A DNA stretch of 64,000 bases, taken from positions 1,178,001-1,242,000 of the forward strand of contig JADILM010000002.1 of NCBI GenBank assembly GCA_016617785.1, written 5' to 3'. Below, one piece after another: positions 32,066 to 43,621 of the stretch. The translations under genes and the position numbers were made by a program. The notes under the pieces were generated by a model. The model worked only from the letters and a program-made list of their open reading frames with translations. It did not search any database and was not told the origin of the DNA. The DNA is from Sporobolomyces roseus. Taxonomy: Eukaryota > Basidiomycota > Microbotryomycetes > Sporidiobolales > Sporidiobolaceae. Numbering within the stretch: the first letter of the stretch is position 1; each line of letters starts with the position of its first letter.

Positions 32066-35000
32066 ATGACAGGTCGAGTGCGGAAACCCACTGCGCGCGC
32101 TCTCGATGCCGCTCAATCCCGTTTGCTAGCCTCCTCAGTTCCACAAGATCGAAAACAATCTTCTTCTGCTTCTTCATCAGCAGCAGTCAAGAGGAATGGT
32201 AGAGCAGTTAATGCGAAAGGTAGAACTGCGGTTAAGAAGGATAAACAAATGGATCATCAACAGGTTGAGGAGGAGGAGGAAGAAATTGAAGAGGAGCAAC
32301 AACAAGAGGGAGATCAAGATTTAACTCTTTGTAAGTGCGAGCACTCCGTCACTGTCTAGAATAGTTACTCAAGTTACTGACGAGTGTGAGAGACCTTAGA
32401 TTGCGTGTGTTTGGGATACGATACGGGAGAGGAGGCAATGATTCAATGCGAACATTGCAGTAACTGGTCAGTCTCGCTTTCCCGCTCCTCAGCTTCTACT
32501 ACCGCAGAAAGCTGACCATGAAATCGAGCTGACAGGTTCCACTTCGGTTGTATCGGAATCACGGAAGATTTGGCGGCGAGTATCGAAGGGTACGCTTGCG
32601 AGATGTGTCAACAGATGGGATTGGGTACAACCAGGAGTGAGTTCAAGTCTTTCTCTCATCTCGGTCTCTACCTTGCGGGACGACTGTTCGGCGGAAAGAA
32701 CGGAAAGGGGACAGCGAGGTGGAGATACTCGAGGCGACCTCATTTCTCAGCATCTCAACCCTACTCGACGGCCCGACTACTCGATCATCCGACTACTCGC
32801 TCGCCAGTGTGCGCGATCCTAGACGAGCGCTATCTTCTCGCCGCTTCTCTCTCCGAGAGGCTTAGCCTACAGAAAACGAGACGCAAGGTCGAAGGTGATG
32901 ATTAGCCCGAGACGTTCAATGCATAGCACTCGTTGCTCGCTGTGCAATGTAAAGAGACTTCGTACTTTTACTAGAAGTCGTCATCTCGACGAAATGCTTC
33001 GAGACGTAGCTATTCTTGCCGAAAAAGCTCCTCCCAACTCCCTTTCTACACTATCAACCTGATCCCTTCACTCCTCTCCAGCCGAGCTTCACTCGGACCA
33101 GCGATCGACGATGAGCTATGCGAGTCATCGCTAGCATGAGAGTCACGAAGCTCGGAGGGAGTGAGGCGGCTGAAAGGTGAAAAGGTACTTAGGGAGGAAG
33201 GGCAAGCCAAGATCAGCAGACGACAAGACGACACCCGCGACAAACTCGATCGATGTACCAGCGACCACAGAGGAGGAGGGGGAGCTGATTGGAACAATCT
33301 GCCTTTGAGATCCGAGAACTTTGTTAGCTGACCACTTTGTTTCGTTCTTTTCGTCAACAGTGCTTTCAGGACTCCCACCCCCACCATCAACGGCTTCGAC
33401 TTCGACTTCGGCGACCCAACATCCAACGCAGCTTACCGACGAGTCGAACGACAAAGAAGAACAACAAGAAGCAGCATCAGATTCTGAAGATGAAGAAGAT
33501 CAAGCGGTTGACGATGATGATCCAATGGGAGAAGATGAGGATGGAGACTACGAGGCAGGTGGAGGATTGGCAAAGAAACGAAAGAAGCAGAATGAGGGAC
33601 GAGCGGGGAGAGCTGCGAGGAGAAGAAAAGTTCAGAATGATGAAGTAGGAGAGGGAGATTATCAATCAGAATCGGACTCGGATGACGCGATCGAACTTGA
33701 AGACACTCACGTTGTGAGGGTGAGCTCACTTCCTCTTTCTCTCAGATCGTTGAAAGGGATATTGATGAGGATGAGAAGCAGAAGAAACCGAAAACGAATC
33801 GAAGAAGCTCTACTACTCCCGCTCGACCAACAGCTCAAACCGACAGCAAAACCTCTGCGGTACCTCAATCCGAGAAGACTCGAGCAGCGGTCGTCAAGCA
33901 ATTCACTACCACCTTCTCTTCGATCTACTCAGCTTCGACCAACGCCGATGCAGAAGACGTCGCACATCGAGCAACTTCATTCGCTCAAGCTGTCGAAGAG
34001 GAACTGTTCAGCGGATTCTGCGAACCCGACGATAAAGGAGTCCGAGCACCTCGAGCGAAATACACATCGAAATTCCGATCCCTACAATTCAACCTGAAAA
34101 CGAACGCAGTCTTCCGATCTCGAATCGCGAATGACGATCTCGACGCCGCTGGAATCGTCAACATCTCGGCAGAGGATTTACAAACTCCCGAACTCAAGGC
34201 GATGGCGGAAAGTGTCAGGGCGGCGAGTTTGAAGAATTCGGTCAAAGAGGCGATGGCGGCACCTACTGCGAAGAGGACTCACAAGGGAGAGGAAGAGATG
34301 GAGAACAACTCGGCGAGGTTGATGGCGGAGGAGGAAGCGGCGATGCAAGAGATGGAAAGGAAGAAATCGCAAGCTGCAGAGAATGCGGAACAGAGGGAAC
34401 GAAACAGGGAGAGATCAGCTTCCATCTCCCAAGCCGATTCACCTTTCCCCGACGAATCGAGAGGAGCGTTTCCTGGTTCACCAGCTCCTGGAACTCCAAG
34501 TATGGATCAGCAAGATTCTCCTTCCGAATCCTTCTTCTCCTCTTCATCAGCTTCTCGACCTAGACCTCGACACTCTCTCACCGGCTCCTCATCCCTCAAC
34601 CTCGCGAATCAAGATGGAGGATTCGAGAACGAGACGATGGAATCGACTCAATCACCAAGCATCAAACAAGGTTCTCCTTTCGCGCTCGATTCACCTGCTC
34701 CTGTCGACCCAGTAATCGGTTCACGCTCTCCCACTGTCGACGTCAAGAACGAAGCGGAAGGTGCCATGTCTCCACCTCCTCAACCTAGGCATCGCAACAG
34801 TTCGACTTCTATCGACATGGCCGCGATTTGGGGCAAAGCGAAAGCAGCGTCTCCTTCCCTCGAACCGAAAGACGAAGAAGAAGCTATGGAAGGTGCAGAG
34901 GGTGCTGGAGGAGGAGAAGGAGAACAGAAGTACGAGTCGGATCTGTTTAATTTCGAAGCGAAGGAGGAAGACGACGATTTCGAAGATGCCTTGTTCAGAT

Positions 35001-36328
35001 CAGAAGGCGCATCTCCCGTCAAGAAGACGCCCCGACCTCCCGCTCAAGTCGCTCCTGCACCAAAACTTCCTGCTATCTCGGAGTTACCACCGGTTTGGGC
35101 AGGAGATCTCATCATCACGGACGAAGGAGGATTCCCTGCTTTCGGAGTGCAAGTTGGAGGTAGACCCGTCGGAACCGATCACAAGACCTGGCAGAAGCTT
35201 CTTCCTCGAGGCTTACAAACAGCAGGCCGAATCTCAACTCATCAAGCTTCGAAATATCTCGTAGATTGTAGCTTTGCACCAACTCGAGAGTTGTCGATTA
35301 TCGCTCTACTACCCGACACGACTGGACCTTCGGAACACTTCCCTCACAAACCAACCGGTGACAGGTGTATCGCGAAACACTCTCACATCTTCGACTATTA
35401 CCTCAACAAGGATCGAATCGGTGTGGTTCAAGCTCCGAAAGAACTCTCGAATCTCGTCAAGGACATCTACATCATCCCGTTGCCAAAGGATCACCCTCTA
35501 CCGGAATACGTCGAACTCCTCGATGAACATGTCATTCCCGAATCCGGAAAACGAGAACAAAATTTGTTACTCTGCGTCCTCGTCCTCCAGAAAGGTGTTC
35601 TCCCAACCATTCGATCCGCTCCTCTCGCACCTTCTCCATCTCCTGCTCCTCCCGCTTCTTCCTCGAACCCTCCAGCTGCATCGCCTCCTCTCGCTCCAGG
35701 TCAATCCCCTCGAACTGGTTCAGCTTCTCCTTTCCCAGCTCAAGGCCAATCGCACTCTCACTCCAACACACCTCCTCCCACTTCTGCTCCTCCTATTGAT
35801 CCCGCCTCATTCCAGTCCCTCCTCACTTCAGTAGACCCAACAACACTTCAATCCCTCCTCTCGAATCCCCAAACTCTCTCTACACTCACTTCGGCTCAAT
35901 CGCAAGCTGCCCTCAACGTCGCTTATTCTCAGCCTTCCCTCCCCTTATCCGCTCCGACTGGACCCCGATCAGGACCTCCAATTCATCCTTCCCGAATGCT
36001 CGCTCAACAATCGGGTTTGCCTATCGATCCTAACGCTTATTCTGGAGGACGAGGGATTCCAACGGGTCCTAGAACTCCTCATGGACCGAATCGAGATGGG
36101 TACAGCTCGCAACATGCTCAGTTTGAGACGAATTTGACGGGAGGAAGCGATCCTCAAGCTTATGCGATGGGAGATGGTGGATGGCAAGGTGCGAATCAAA
36201 GAGGAGGGAGAGGCGGAAATCACGCTACGCCGAGAGGAGGAGGTAGTGGACGAGGTCGTGGAGGAGGAGGAAGCGGAGGAGGATATGGATATAACAACAG
36301 AGGCGGATATGGACAAGGAGGATACTAG
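32066..36328 (+). CDS. bye1: Bye1-like transcription factor: PHD finger, TFIIS central domain, SPOC domain, RGG tail
   Basis: About 1,100 residues. A basic Ser/Lys- and Glu/Gln-rich N-terminus leads to a PHD finger (CVCLGYDTGEEAMIQCEHC, then WFHFGCIG and CEMC) with all zinc ligands and aromatic cage positions. After a long intron (about 32640-33360) comes an acidic stretch and the TFIIS-like central domain (KTRAAVVKQFTTTFSSIY, AVEEELFSGFCEPD, KYTSKFRSLQFNLK). A long Ser/Pro linker follows, then a SPOC domain from WAGDLIITDEGGFPAFGVQV to VLVLQKG. The tail is Pro/Ser-rich and ends in Gly-rich RGG/GGYG repeats (residues encoded at about 36190-36320). The first three domains in this order define Bye1, which binds H3K4me3 and RNA polymerase II. 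The RGG tail is an addition relative to budding yeast Bye1. Confidence 0.8.
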
Positions 36329-36612
36329 GAGACCGCATCTCTCTCTTGTCTCTTACGCTTGTTTGATTCTGTATATATACTCTGATATAGGTTGTCAAAT
36401 AGGTCTCTTTGTCGTTTGTCTTTGTTCTGTGTAGCTCATCTGCTCTTTTGGAAGATTACGATTCTCGCGGTTTCTCTCTCGTACGGTGAGCGCATTCGAA
36501 GGTATCCGTCAATCAAGATAATCAGGAAGTAGCATGGAAGCAAGTGACTACAAAAGGATAGGGTATATAGTAAATCGAGAAACAAATCAATCCAAAATCG
36601 TCAAGGGAACAA

Positions 36613-39600
36613 TCACCATAAATCACTCTTTCTCTTCGCCTTGCCCGCTGTCGAAGGTTTCCTCTTTCCCATCGGTGCCACATCATCGCTGCTCTCGTCA
36701 TCCTCATCCTCCTCCTCGTCATCACTTCCGACTCCTCTGAAATTCGCTTTCTTGACCGTTTCTTGCGAGGCTTGCGAAAGTTGACTAGCTCCAGCAGTCG
36801 ATTGTCGAGTAGATCTCCTCTTCTGACTCGAGGATGCGAGAGCATCGAGGTTCGAGAGACCGGGGAGTGCGGATGCTCGACTACGAGTTGGTCGACTGGA
36901 TGAAACTGAGGGAGTAGGATTGCCTCCAACCATGAGACTGAATCGACTTTGTCGAGGAGTCGAAGCAGAGGGTTCAGCCGATCGACCTCGACGGGTCGTA
37001 GTTGCGGGAGGAGCGAATCCAGGTGTAGGTTGAGAAGCGGCAGGTACTCGAGGGGAAGCTTGGGGAGAACGGGATCGAGCGATGGCTGATCGAGTGAGAC
37101 GACCTGGAGTGGGAGCGGTGGCAGGAGGTTCAGGAGTAGGAGATGCAGGGCGAGATTCGATAATTTCGGGAGCGTGAAGCGAAGGACTAGGAGGGCGAGG
37201 ACCAGCTTGAGAAGAAGAAGTAGCGGGTTGAGAATCGACGTCGCCTGCAACGAAGACTCGGAGTCAGTCATACGGCGTGATTGAAAACATATGCGGGAGA
37301 GAAAAGACTGACCATTTGCCATCTCAACATCGTGATCTGGACTTTGACTCGTACCTTGAGTTTCGAGGAACAGAGGCTCGTCCTTCTGAAGAGGAACGTA
37401 TTGACTCTCGAGTGGTAGATCTCCGTTTGGTTGTTCAGCATCGTGAGGCGCATCCGACGAGACTTGAGAATATCGGCCATCCGGACTAGGGTTTTGACTC
37501 GAAGGGAGGTCTCCGATAGTGGAGAGATCAGGGTAGAGACGATCGGACGAGGGTTCTTGAGTCTGAGAGGGGAAGGGAAGAGATTCTTCGAGGAGTTTCT
37601 GTTGCTGCTGTGCTTGGACTGTAGAAGGGTTGATAGGAGTCGAGTGGTCGGCGACAGAAGTTGTGATCGGTGGTGCGTTCTCGTCGAGCGCAGAGGGACG
37701 AGGTGCGGGAGGAGGTGAGTCGCCACCAGTGATGGGTTCAGCGATAATTGGCGCACCATTCGCAGTCGTAGAAGATGAGGAAGCGGTGGTGTCCATGGTG
37801 ACGGTCTTGAATTGTTGATCGACTTCCTTTTCAACCTCTGCCTCCTCTTCCTCTTCTGCCTCAGCTCCAAGCGATTTCCTCAACTTTCGCTTTCGCTTCC
37901 TCTCCGCTTCTTCCTTCTCCTGTTCCTCCCAGAACGAAGCGTCCATTGCTGGCTTGTCCTTCTGAAGTTGACTTTGAGTCTGACTCATCAATACATCGAG
38001 ATCGTCTTGTTCTTGCTGAGAAGTCTTCTGAGATTGCGACGAGGAAGAAGAGAGCTGAGCGTTCAAAGGAGAGTTGGCGCCGAGTTGCGAACGCTTGAAA
38101 GGACTACTGGTCGATCCGTTGGCGAGAAAGTTGCCTCGGGTAGGAGTTGAGGCGGCAGAGGAAGATGCGAAAATGTTGGACTTCTTGGGTTTCCTTCCGA
38201 AGGCGTTCTTGGCGAGCGCCGACATGGATGGTCGACCACCGGATGCACCTCGGAGATGATCTGCTCGACCATTCGCGACTGGTACTTCGTCCTCCGATGA
38301 ATCGTCTTCGTCTGATGAGGAGGAATCAGAGGAAGAACTTGAAGACGAGTCGTTCCCGTTCTCTCCTCCTATAGTGGGTAAATCGGGTTCAGGCGATGAG
38401 GAAGGTAATCTGACTTGTTGAGCCTTCGAGAGCGCTTCGGGAGTTCCAGATGCACCGGTTCCGTTGACGAGACTTTTGGCAGGAGAAGCGAGACGAGGTT
38501 TCTGAGCTGAATCGGGAGCGACGAGTTCCTCCTTTTCTTCTTGTTCTTCAGGCGATTCGGAGCGCAAGATACGAGGACCACGTTTCTTGTTTGGACTGAC
38601 GAGACTCATCTGAACTTCTTCGTCAGAGACCCCATCGGACGAAGGTGCAGTGCTCTCCGCTTGGATTCGAGCGACATCGGGGTTCTCTCGAGGTTGAGCA
38701 GGAGACTGAGCGGCGGCAGGTTGAGTCCATTCGATTTGATCCTCCTCCTCCTCTTCTGTGACTTTGTCCCGTGGAAGTGCAGGAGTATCGATAGGCATGG
38801 CTTCAGGTTCGGAAGAAGGGACGATCTCCTCCTGAACTGGGGAAGCGGGTCTTGATTCTTCGACGACGACAGCGGGAACGAGTTCTTCCTCGATCTCGAT
38901 AGGTTCCGATGCTGGTTCAATTTGTTCCTCCTCCTTCTCCTTGGTAGCGGGTGCAGGAGCCGGTTCATCGACTTGCATCTTGTCATTCGCGGTTTCTTCC
39001 TCAGGTTCAGTCGAAGGTTCCCTCTCATCCTCCTTCTCTTTCTCCGCTTCGACGTTCTTCTCCTGCACCTGAGGTTCGACGCCATTCTCCTTCTCACTAG
39101 CTACCGCCGAGCCTTCCCTCGAAACACCAGTCGAAGAAGCGAGTTTCTTCTTCTCTGCTCTCCCTAACCTTTGTCGAGGGGCTTTGCGAGTCGAAGTACC
39201 GGTAGCAGTGCTAGTAGAGGATGAAGAAGGAGTTGAAGCTTGTTGCGAGATGGAAGAAAGGGTGTTTCGAACGGGAGATTGAGGGTTCGGAGTGGGAACT
39301 GGTGAAGGAGCAGGACTAGGACTAGCTCCAGGTAGAGCGGTGGGAGCTGCCTTGATCGGAGATGCTGCTCCTTTCGCGGGAGAAGCGGGAGCTTTGACGG
39401 GAGATGGGGCCTTGACAGGGGAAGAAGGAGGGAGGGGAATAGAAGCGGGATCGACCGAAGGAGCTGCAGGTTTCGAGATGATGCCGTTTGGTTGAGGTTT
39501 CTGTTTCGAGGGAGAAGGTTGAGTCTGGGGTTGAGGTTGAGGTTGAGGTTGAGGGGTTGATTCGATTGAAGCAGTTTGGGAGGCCGCTGCGACTTGTCTC

Positions 39601-41711
39601 GCTTTCTCCCTCCTCTCTTCCTTCTTCCTCAACTTCTTCCTCTCCTTCTTGTCCATCTGAGACTGCGATCTGTCGTCTCCATCCTCCATGTTCTCGTCCT
39701 CGTTTGCACCACCTTGTCGATCCTCTTCCTCGGCATCCTCGACCGCATCACCTCTGTATCGTTTCACTCCACGTTCCATTCCTTTCCTCATACAATCTTC
39801 GTATCCAGCACCTGCGAGTGCGTCCGTCAAAGCCTCGACCAATTTCGAGTTGCCGAGAATGCTTTGATCGGGAGGGAAGGAGTAGACCGTCGAAATGATG
39901 ATCGGCACAGCAGCTTTGAGTAGAGGTGCGGGCGTTTCTCCTCGAGCTACGACTTGTTGAGGTTGTGCGAGCTCTTGTCGACGAGTGGTACCCTTCGATT
40001 TGGGTTTACTGGCTGGAGTTTTTGCTTTGACAGGAGTTGCGGTTTGACTCTGAGGTTTGGTTTGCGAGCGAAGGGAACGAGTAGCGGCGGAAGCAGGTGC
40101 AGGGGCAGGGGCAGGGGCGGATTTCGATTTGGGTGAAGACGAGACGGGTACGAGGGCCCTCGAAGTCGAAGGAACAGGTTGTGGATCCGCTACTTTACGT
40201 TTCTTTGCTTTAGGTGCGGTCGACGAAGAAGAGGCTTGTTGAGAAGTAGCGGGAGCGGTGTGGGACACCTCGGTAACTTTGGCGGGAGATCCGGGAGCGG
40301 GTGATTCGGCAATGGATTCAGATCGCTTGCGCTTCTTCGTCGTTGTAGAGGTTGAGGCTGAAGGAGTAGACTGGGATTTTGAGGGTACTTCAGCGGGAGT
40401 CTCGGACTGTCGCATGCAATCGATATCGGAATCAGACATACATCGACAAATCGGAGAGAGAAGAAACGAAACTGACCTTGTCCTCCTGAACAATCTCTTT
40501 ACCCTTTCCTTTCTTGTCCTTCTTAGACTTCTTCTTCGTCTCGACTGCAGCAGGCTGTTGAGCATTGACGTCGACTTGCATTTGCTCCTCCTTCTCGACT
40601 GGTTGAGGTTCCGAAACTTTCTCTTTTCCTTTCCCCTTCTTGTCCTTCTTGACTTTCTTCTTAGTAGCCTTCTCCTTCTCAGCTTCAACTTTCCTCGCTT
40701 CCTCCTCCTCAGCCTCCGCCTGTCGCTTCGCCGCTTCAGCTTCCAACCGTTTCTCTTCCCGTTCTTTCTCCTCGGCAACTCGTTTCCTCTCCGCCTCCTC
40801 TTGCTCCTTCCTCTCCTTCTCTTTCTCAATCTGAACTCGTTTGATCTCCTCCTCCTCTTCGATCCTCTTCTTCTCCTCAGCTTCAGCAGCTTCAGCAGCG
40901 GCGGCAGCCTTGACTCGCTCCTTCTCCTCTTTCTTCAATCGTTTCTTTTCCGCCTTCTTCGCTTCCTTACGAGCTGCTTTCTCTGCTGCCTTGCGAGCAG
41001 CTTTATCTTCGCTCGAAGTCGAAGGAGTGGCAGAGTTACCGGCGGGAGTGGATTGCGCAGAGGTCGAGGTAGAAAGTTTCTTGGACTTGGTGCTGGTCGA
41101 AGGTCCGGGTTTGGGAGTTGATGCTTCGGGTGTAGGTGCTGCGACTTGACGAGAAGGAGGAGGTGAAGGCTGTGCATGACTCTCTTCGGATCGTCAGTCT
41201 ACTGCTAATCGAGGAGCTGTGATGAAGCGAGAGATCGGCTCACGTCGACGACAACAACCTTTTTCTTTCCCTTCTTACTCTCCTTCGTCCCCTTCGCAGT
41301 CTCTTCCTTGTCCTGTACCTCCGGAGCTGAATCAGCTGCTTTAACGGGAGTAGCTTTCGCCGCCGCTTCCCTCTGTTTCTTTGCCAACATTTCCTCCAAC
41401 CACTCTTTCTCCTCCTGCGGTAACTCTTTCGGTTCAGCCTTCTTTCCCTTCTTCTTCTTGGTCAACTTGTTCGCTTTCGTCGCTTTGACAGCAGGTGCAG
41501 GAGTGTTGTGTTGTGAAGAGGCTAGCTGATCCTCCTCCTCTTCTTCGTTTGCTGAATCTTCTCCGTGAACCGAGGATGAAGCGGAAGGTGAAGAGATTTC
41601 GGGTACTTCGGTGTAAACTGACTTTCGCTTCTTTGAGGAAGAGGGAGGAGGTTGAGGAAGTGAAGAACGTCTTTTCGGTCGTGGGATAGTGGTTGAATCG
41701 GGAACCGCCAT
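36613..41711 (-). CDS. Giant disordered Lys/Glu/Ser-rich nuclear-type protein, unknown
   Basis: Four main exons give about 1,600 residues, almost all low-complexity. Exon 1 begins MAVPDSTTIPRPKRRSS and has KKKKGKK runs. Exon 2 holds a long Glu/Lys/Ala stretch likely to form a single helix or coiled coil (about 40600-40960). Exon 3 (about 37310-40410) contains Ala/Pro/Ser/Lys regions, a QP repeat, many acidic runs and Ser-rich blocks. Exon 4 ends with RG-rich, then acidic, sequence and AKRKSDLW. One island looks ordered: PLLKAAVPIIISTVYSFPP through SKLVEALTDALAGAGYEDC (about 39770-39930). Lys/Arg clusters and SP sites suggest a nuclear or nucleolar scaffold; I do not recognise the family. The start at 41711 is the first ATG of the open frame. 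The exact introns need transcript data. Confidence 0.65.
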
Positions 41712-42153
41712 TATTGAATCGAATTTGCCGTTCTAGTTCTCCTGACTGAGTACTATGTCGCGCAGAGTGAGGAAGTGAGAACAGAAATATAGATCAGTTT
41801 CAAGGTTTCGAAAAAGTGAGAACGCGATCTGTTGACACATGAGAAGTCGCGAGAGAAATGAAACAAGTGCTTACGGGGTATCTTGAAAAGTTGTTAGCTC
41901 GCTACGACCTTGATTGTGGGAGTATTTTGATGAAGTTTACAAGTTGATCGAGATGAGAGAGGCTCCTTCAGCGAGTACGCGAGTCTGGTGACGCTATGAA
42001 GTGCTTGTGACCTTGATGACTGGCACTTGTACGCCTTGCTTGAGCGCTCTATACGCGCTAAGTTGTTGGTGAAAGAGAGGGAAAACTGTTCAACTTTTTT
42101 TCGAGGTTGCTCTCCCTCCCTCTTTCCGCCCACCCACTCACTAAACGACAAAG
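41712..42153. promoter_or_regulatory. Divergent intergenic region between the disordered protein gene and swc5
   Basis: 442 bp between divergent start codons, so both promoters lie here. The last 60 bp before 42154 are pyrimidine-rich. No gene or specific site is recognised. Confidence 0.45.
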
Positions 42154-43368
42154 ATGGCACCACCTCGTTCAGCCGTAGCTCAGAAACTACAAAAAGAGCA
42201 AGACGATCTCTTACCTTCAGAAGATGAAGATGATTCAGATTTCCATCTCTCGGGAGGTGAAGACGATGATGGAGGATCAGATTCGAGTGACAGTGAACGA
42301 GAGGGAGAGCAGAGAGGTAAGAAACGTGCAAAGCTAGACGATGAAACTCCAAAGGAACCAGTGTAAGCTCCTCATCCTCCCCCTCACTGTCGCTCATTCA
42401 ACCAAGTGGGGACTTGATCCTCTCTCTCTCCTTCTAGATTGGATAAGAACGCAGTAGATGATCTATGGGCTTCATTCAACGACACGGCTGATGATCCTTA
42501 CGCTGCGTCAACCTCTGCTCCAACTTCAGCCTCAACTTCAAACCCAGTAGTTTCTAATCCTACTTCATCCTCTGTCGCTCCTCCTTCGAGCGCCGCCAAG
42601 GGGAAAGGTAAGGGGAAAGCGACGTTGGATCTCGATGATCTCGTCACGATCAAAGTCACGTACAAATTCGCAGGAGATACCGTAACGTACGCTCTTCTTC
42701 TCTCTCTCTCTTTCGTCCCTTCTCTTCCTCTATCTCGTCCGGCCTCGCTTACGTATCCCCTCCTCTACGTGTAGTCAAGATAAGAAAGTTCCACGCAATT
42801 CACAAGAAGCACAAAACTATTTCGCTTTACACCCTTCCGAGAAACCCTCTGCCCTCTCCTCTACTTCGACCAGTTCAAATCCCGTCAAACCAGATTCGAA
42901 CTCTTCATCACTAGACGCATTATTCGGTCCCGACTCTTCCTCTACCATTCCCGCTCCGAACTCGAACCCAGAAACTCGTCTCGATTCAACCACTTCAACC
43001 ACTTCAAAATCTGCTTCACCCGCACCACCTCCTCCAGTACCTGCAGGTAGGAAAAAGAAAGCAGGAGGAGGACTCGGAGCGATGGCAGCCTCCCTCGGAG
43101 TAGGTGGGAAACCCGCAAAACTCAACACGCTCGAAAAATCAAAACTAGATTGGAACTCGTCAGTCCTCATGTCCTTCCTCCTTCCCTTGACTCGAGCTAA
43201 CGTAGCTGTGCGTGGGCTCATAGGTACGTTCAAACTCAAGATGGGTTGGGGGATACTTTGACGCATGCTAGGAAGGATGGGTACTTGGAGAAGAAGGATT
43301 TCTTGGATCGCGTCGAGATGAGGAAGGAGGAGGGTTGGGAGAAGGGTAGGAAGAAGGGAGGGAGATAA
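42154..43368 (+). CDS. swc5: Swc5 (BCNT/CFDP1 family), SWR1 chromatin-remodelling subunit
   Basis: Four exons give about 330 residues. The N-terminus is acidic (SEDEDDSDFHLSGGEDDD), typical of the histone H2A-H2B-binding tail of Swc5. A Ser/Thr/Pro-rich middle has LDKNAVDDLWASFND, the short motif conserved before the acidic-to-basic switch. The C-terminal BCNT domain is KLNTLEKSKLDWNSYVQTQD, then KDGYLEKKDFLDRVEMRKEE, the family's diagnostic block. By homology the protein is needed for SWR1 to exchange H2A.Z into nucleosomes. The last intron (donor GTCAGT, acceptor ATAG) joins DWN to SYVQTQDG in frame; reading through gives early stops. A 220-codon antisense frame over the second half is only a shadow. 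Confidence 0.85.
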
Positions 43369-43621
43369 GAGATGATGACTGGATGTATGGCTTGATCTGA
43401 ACGAGGCGAAGGGAAGAGGAAGGGCATTCAGCTTGATAGGAGAGGATTTGCTCGGGAGCTTTTTCGCAGGTTTTGACATTTTCGCAATTTCCGCATAATA
43501 CAGCTTTTCACTCGTTGCTCACAATCTCGAGACATGCGAGGCTACCACTGATGACAAGCACTGATTCAATTCGACAACGCTGTGATTCTACAAGCCACGA
43601 GATCATGTTTTGTTCGTTCTC

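Noticed and set aside
42817..43479. 220-codon antisense frame over swc5
   Set aside because: It lies opposite the BCNT exons, which are clearly coding, and it has no domain or consistent splice signals.
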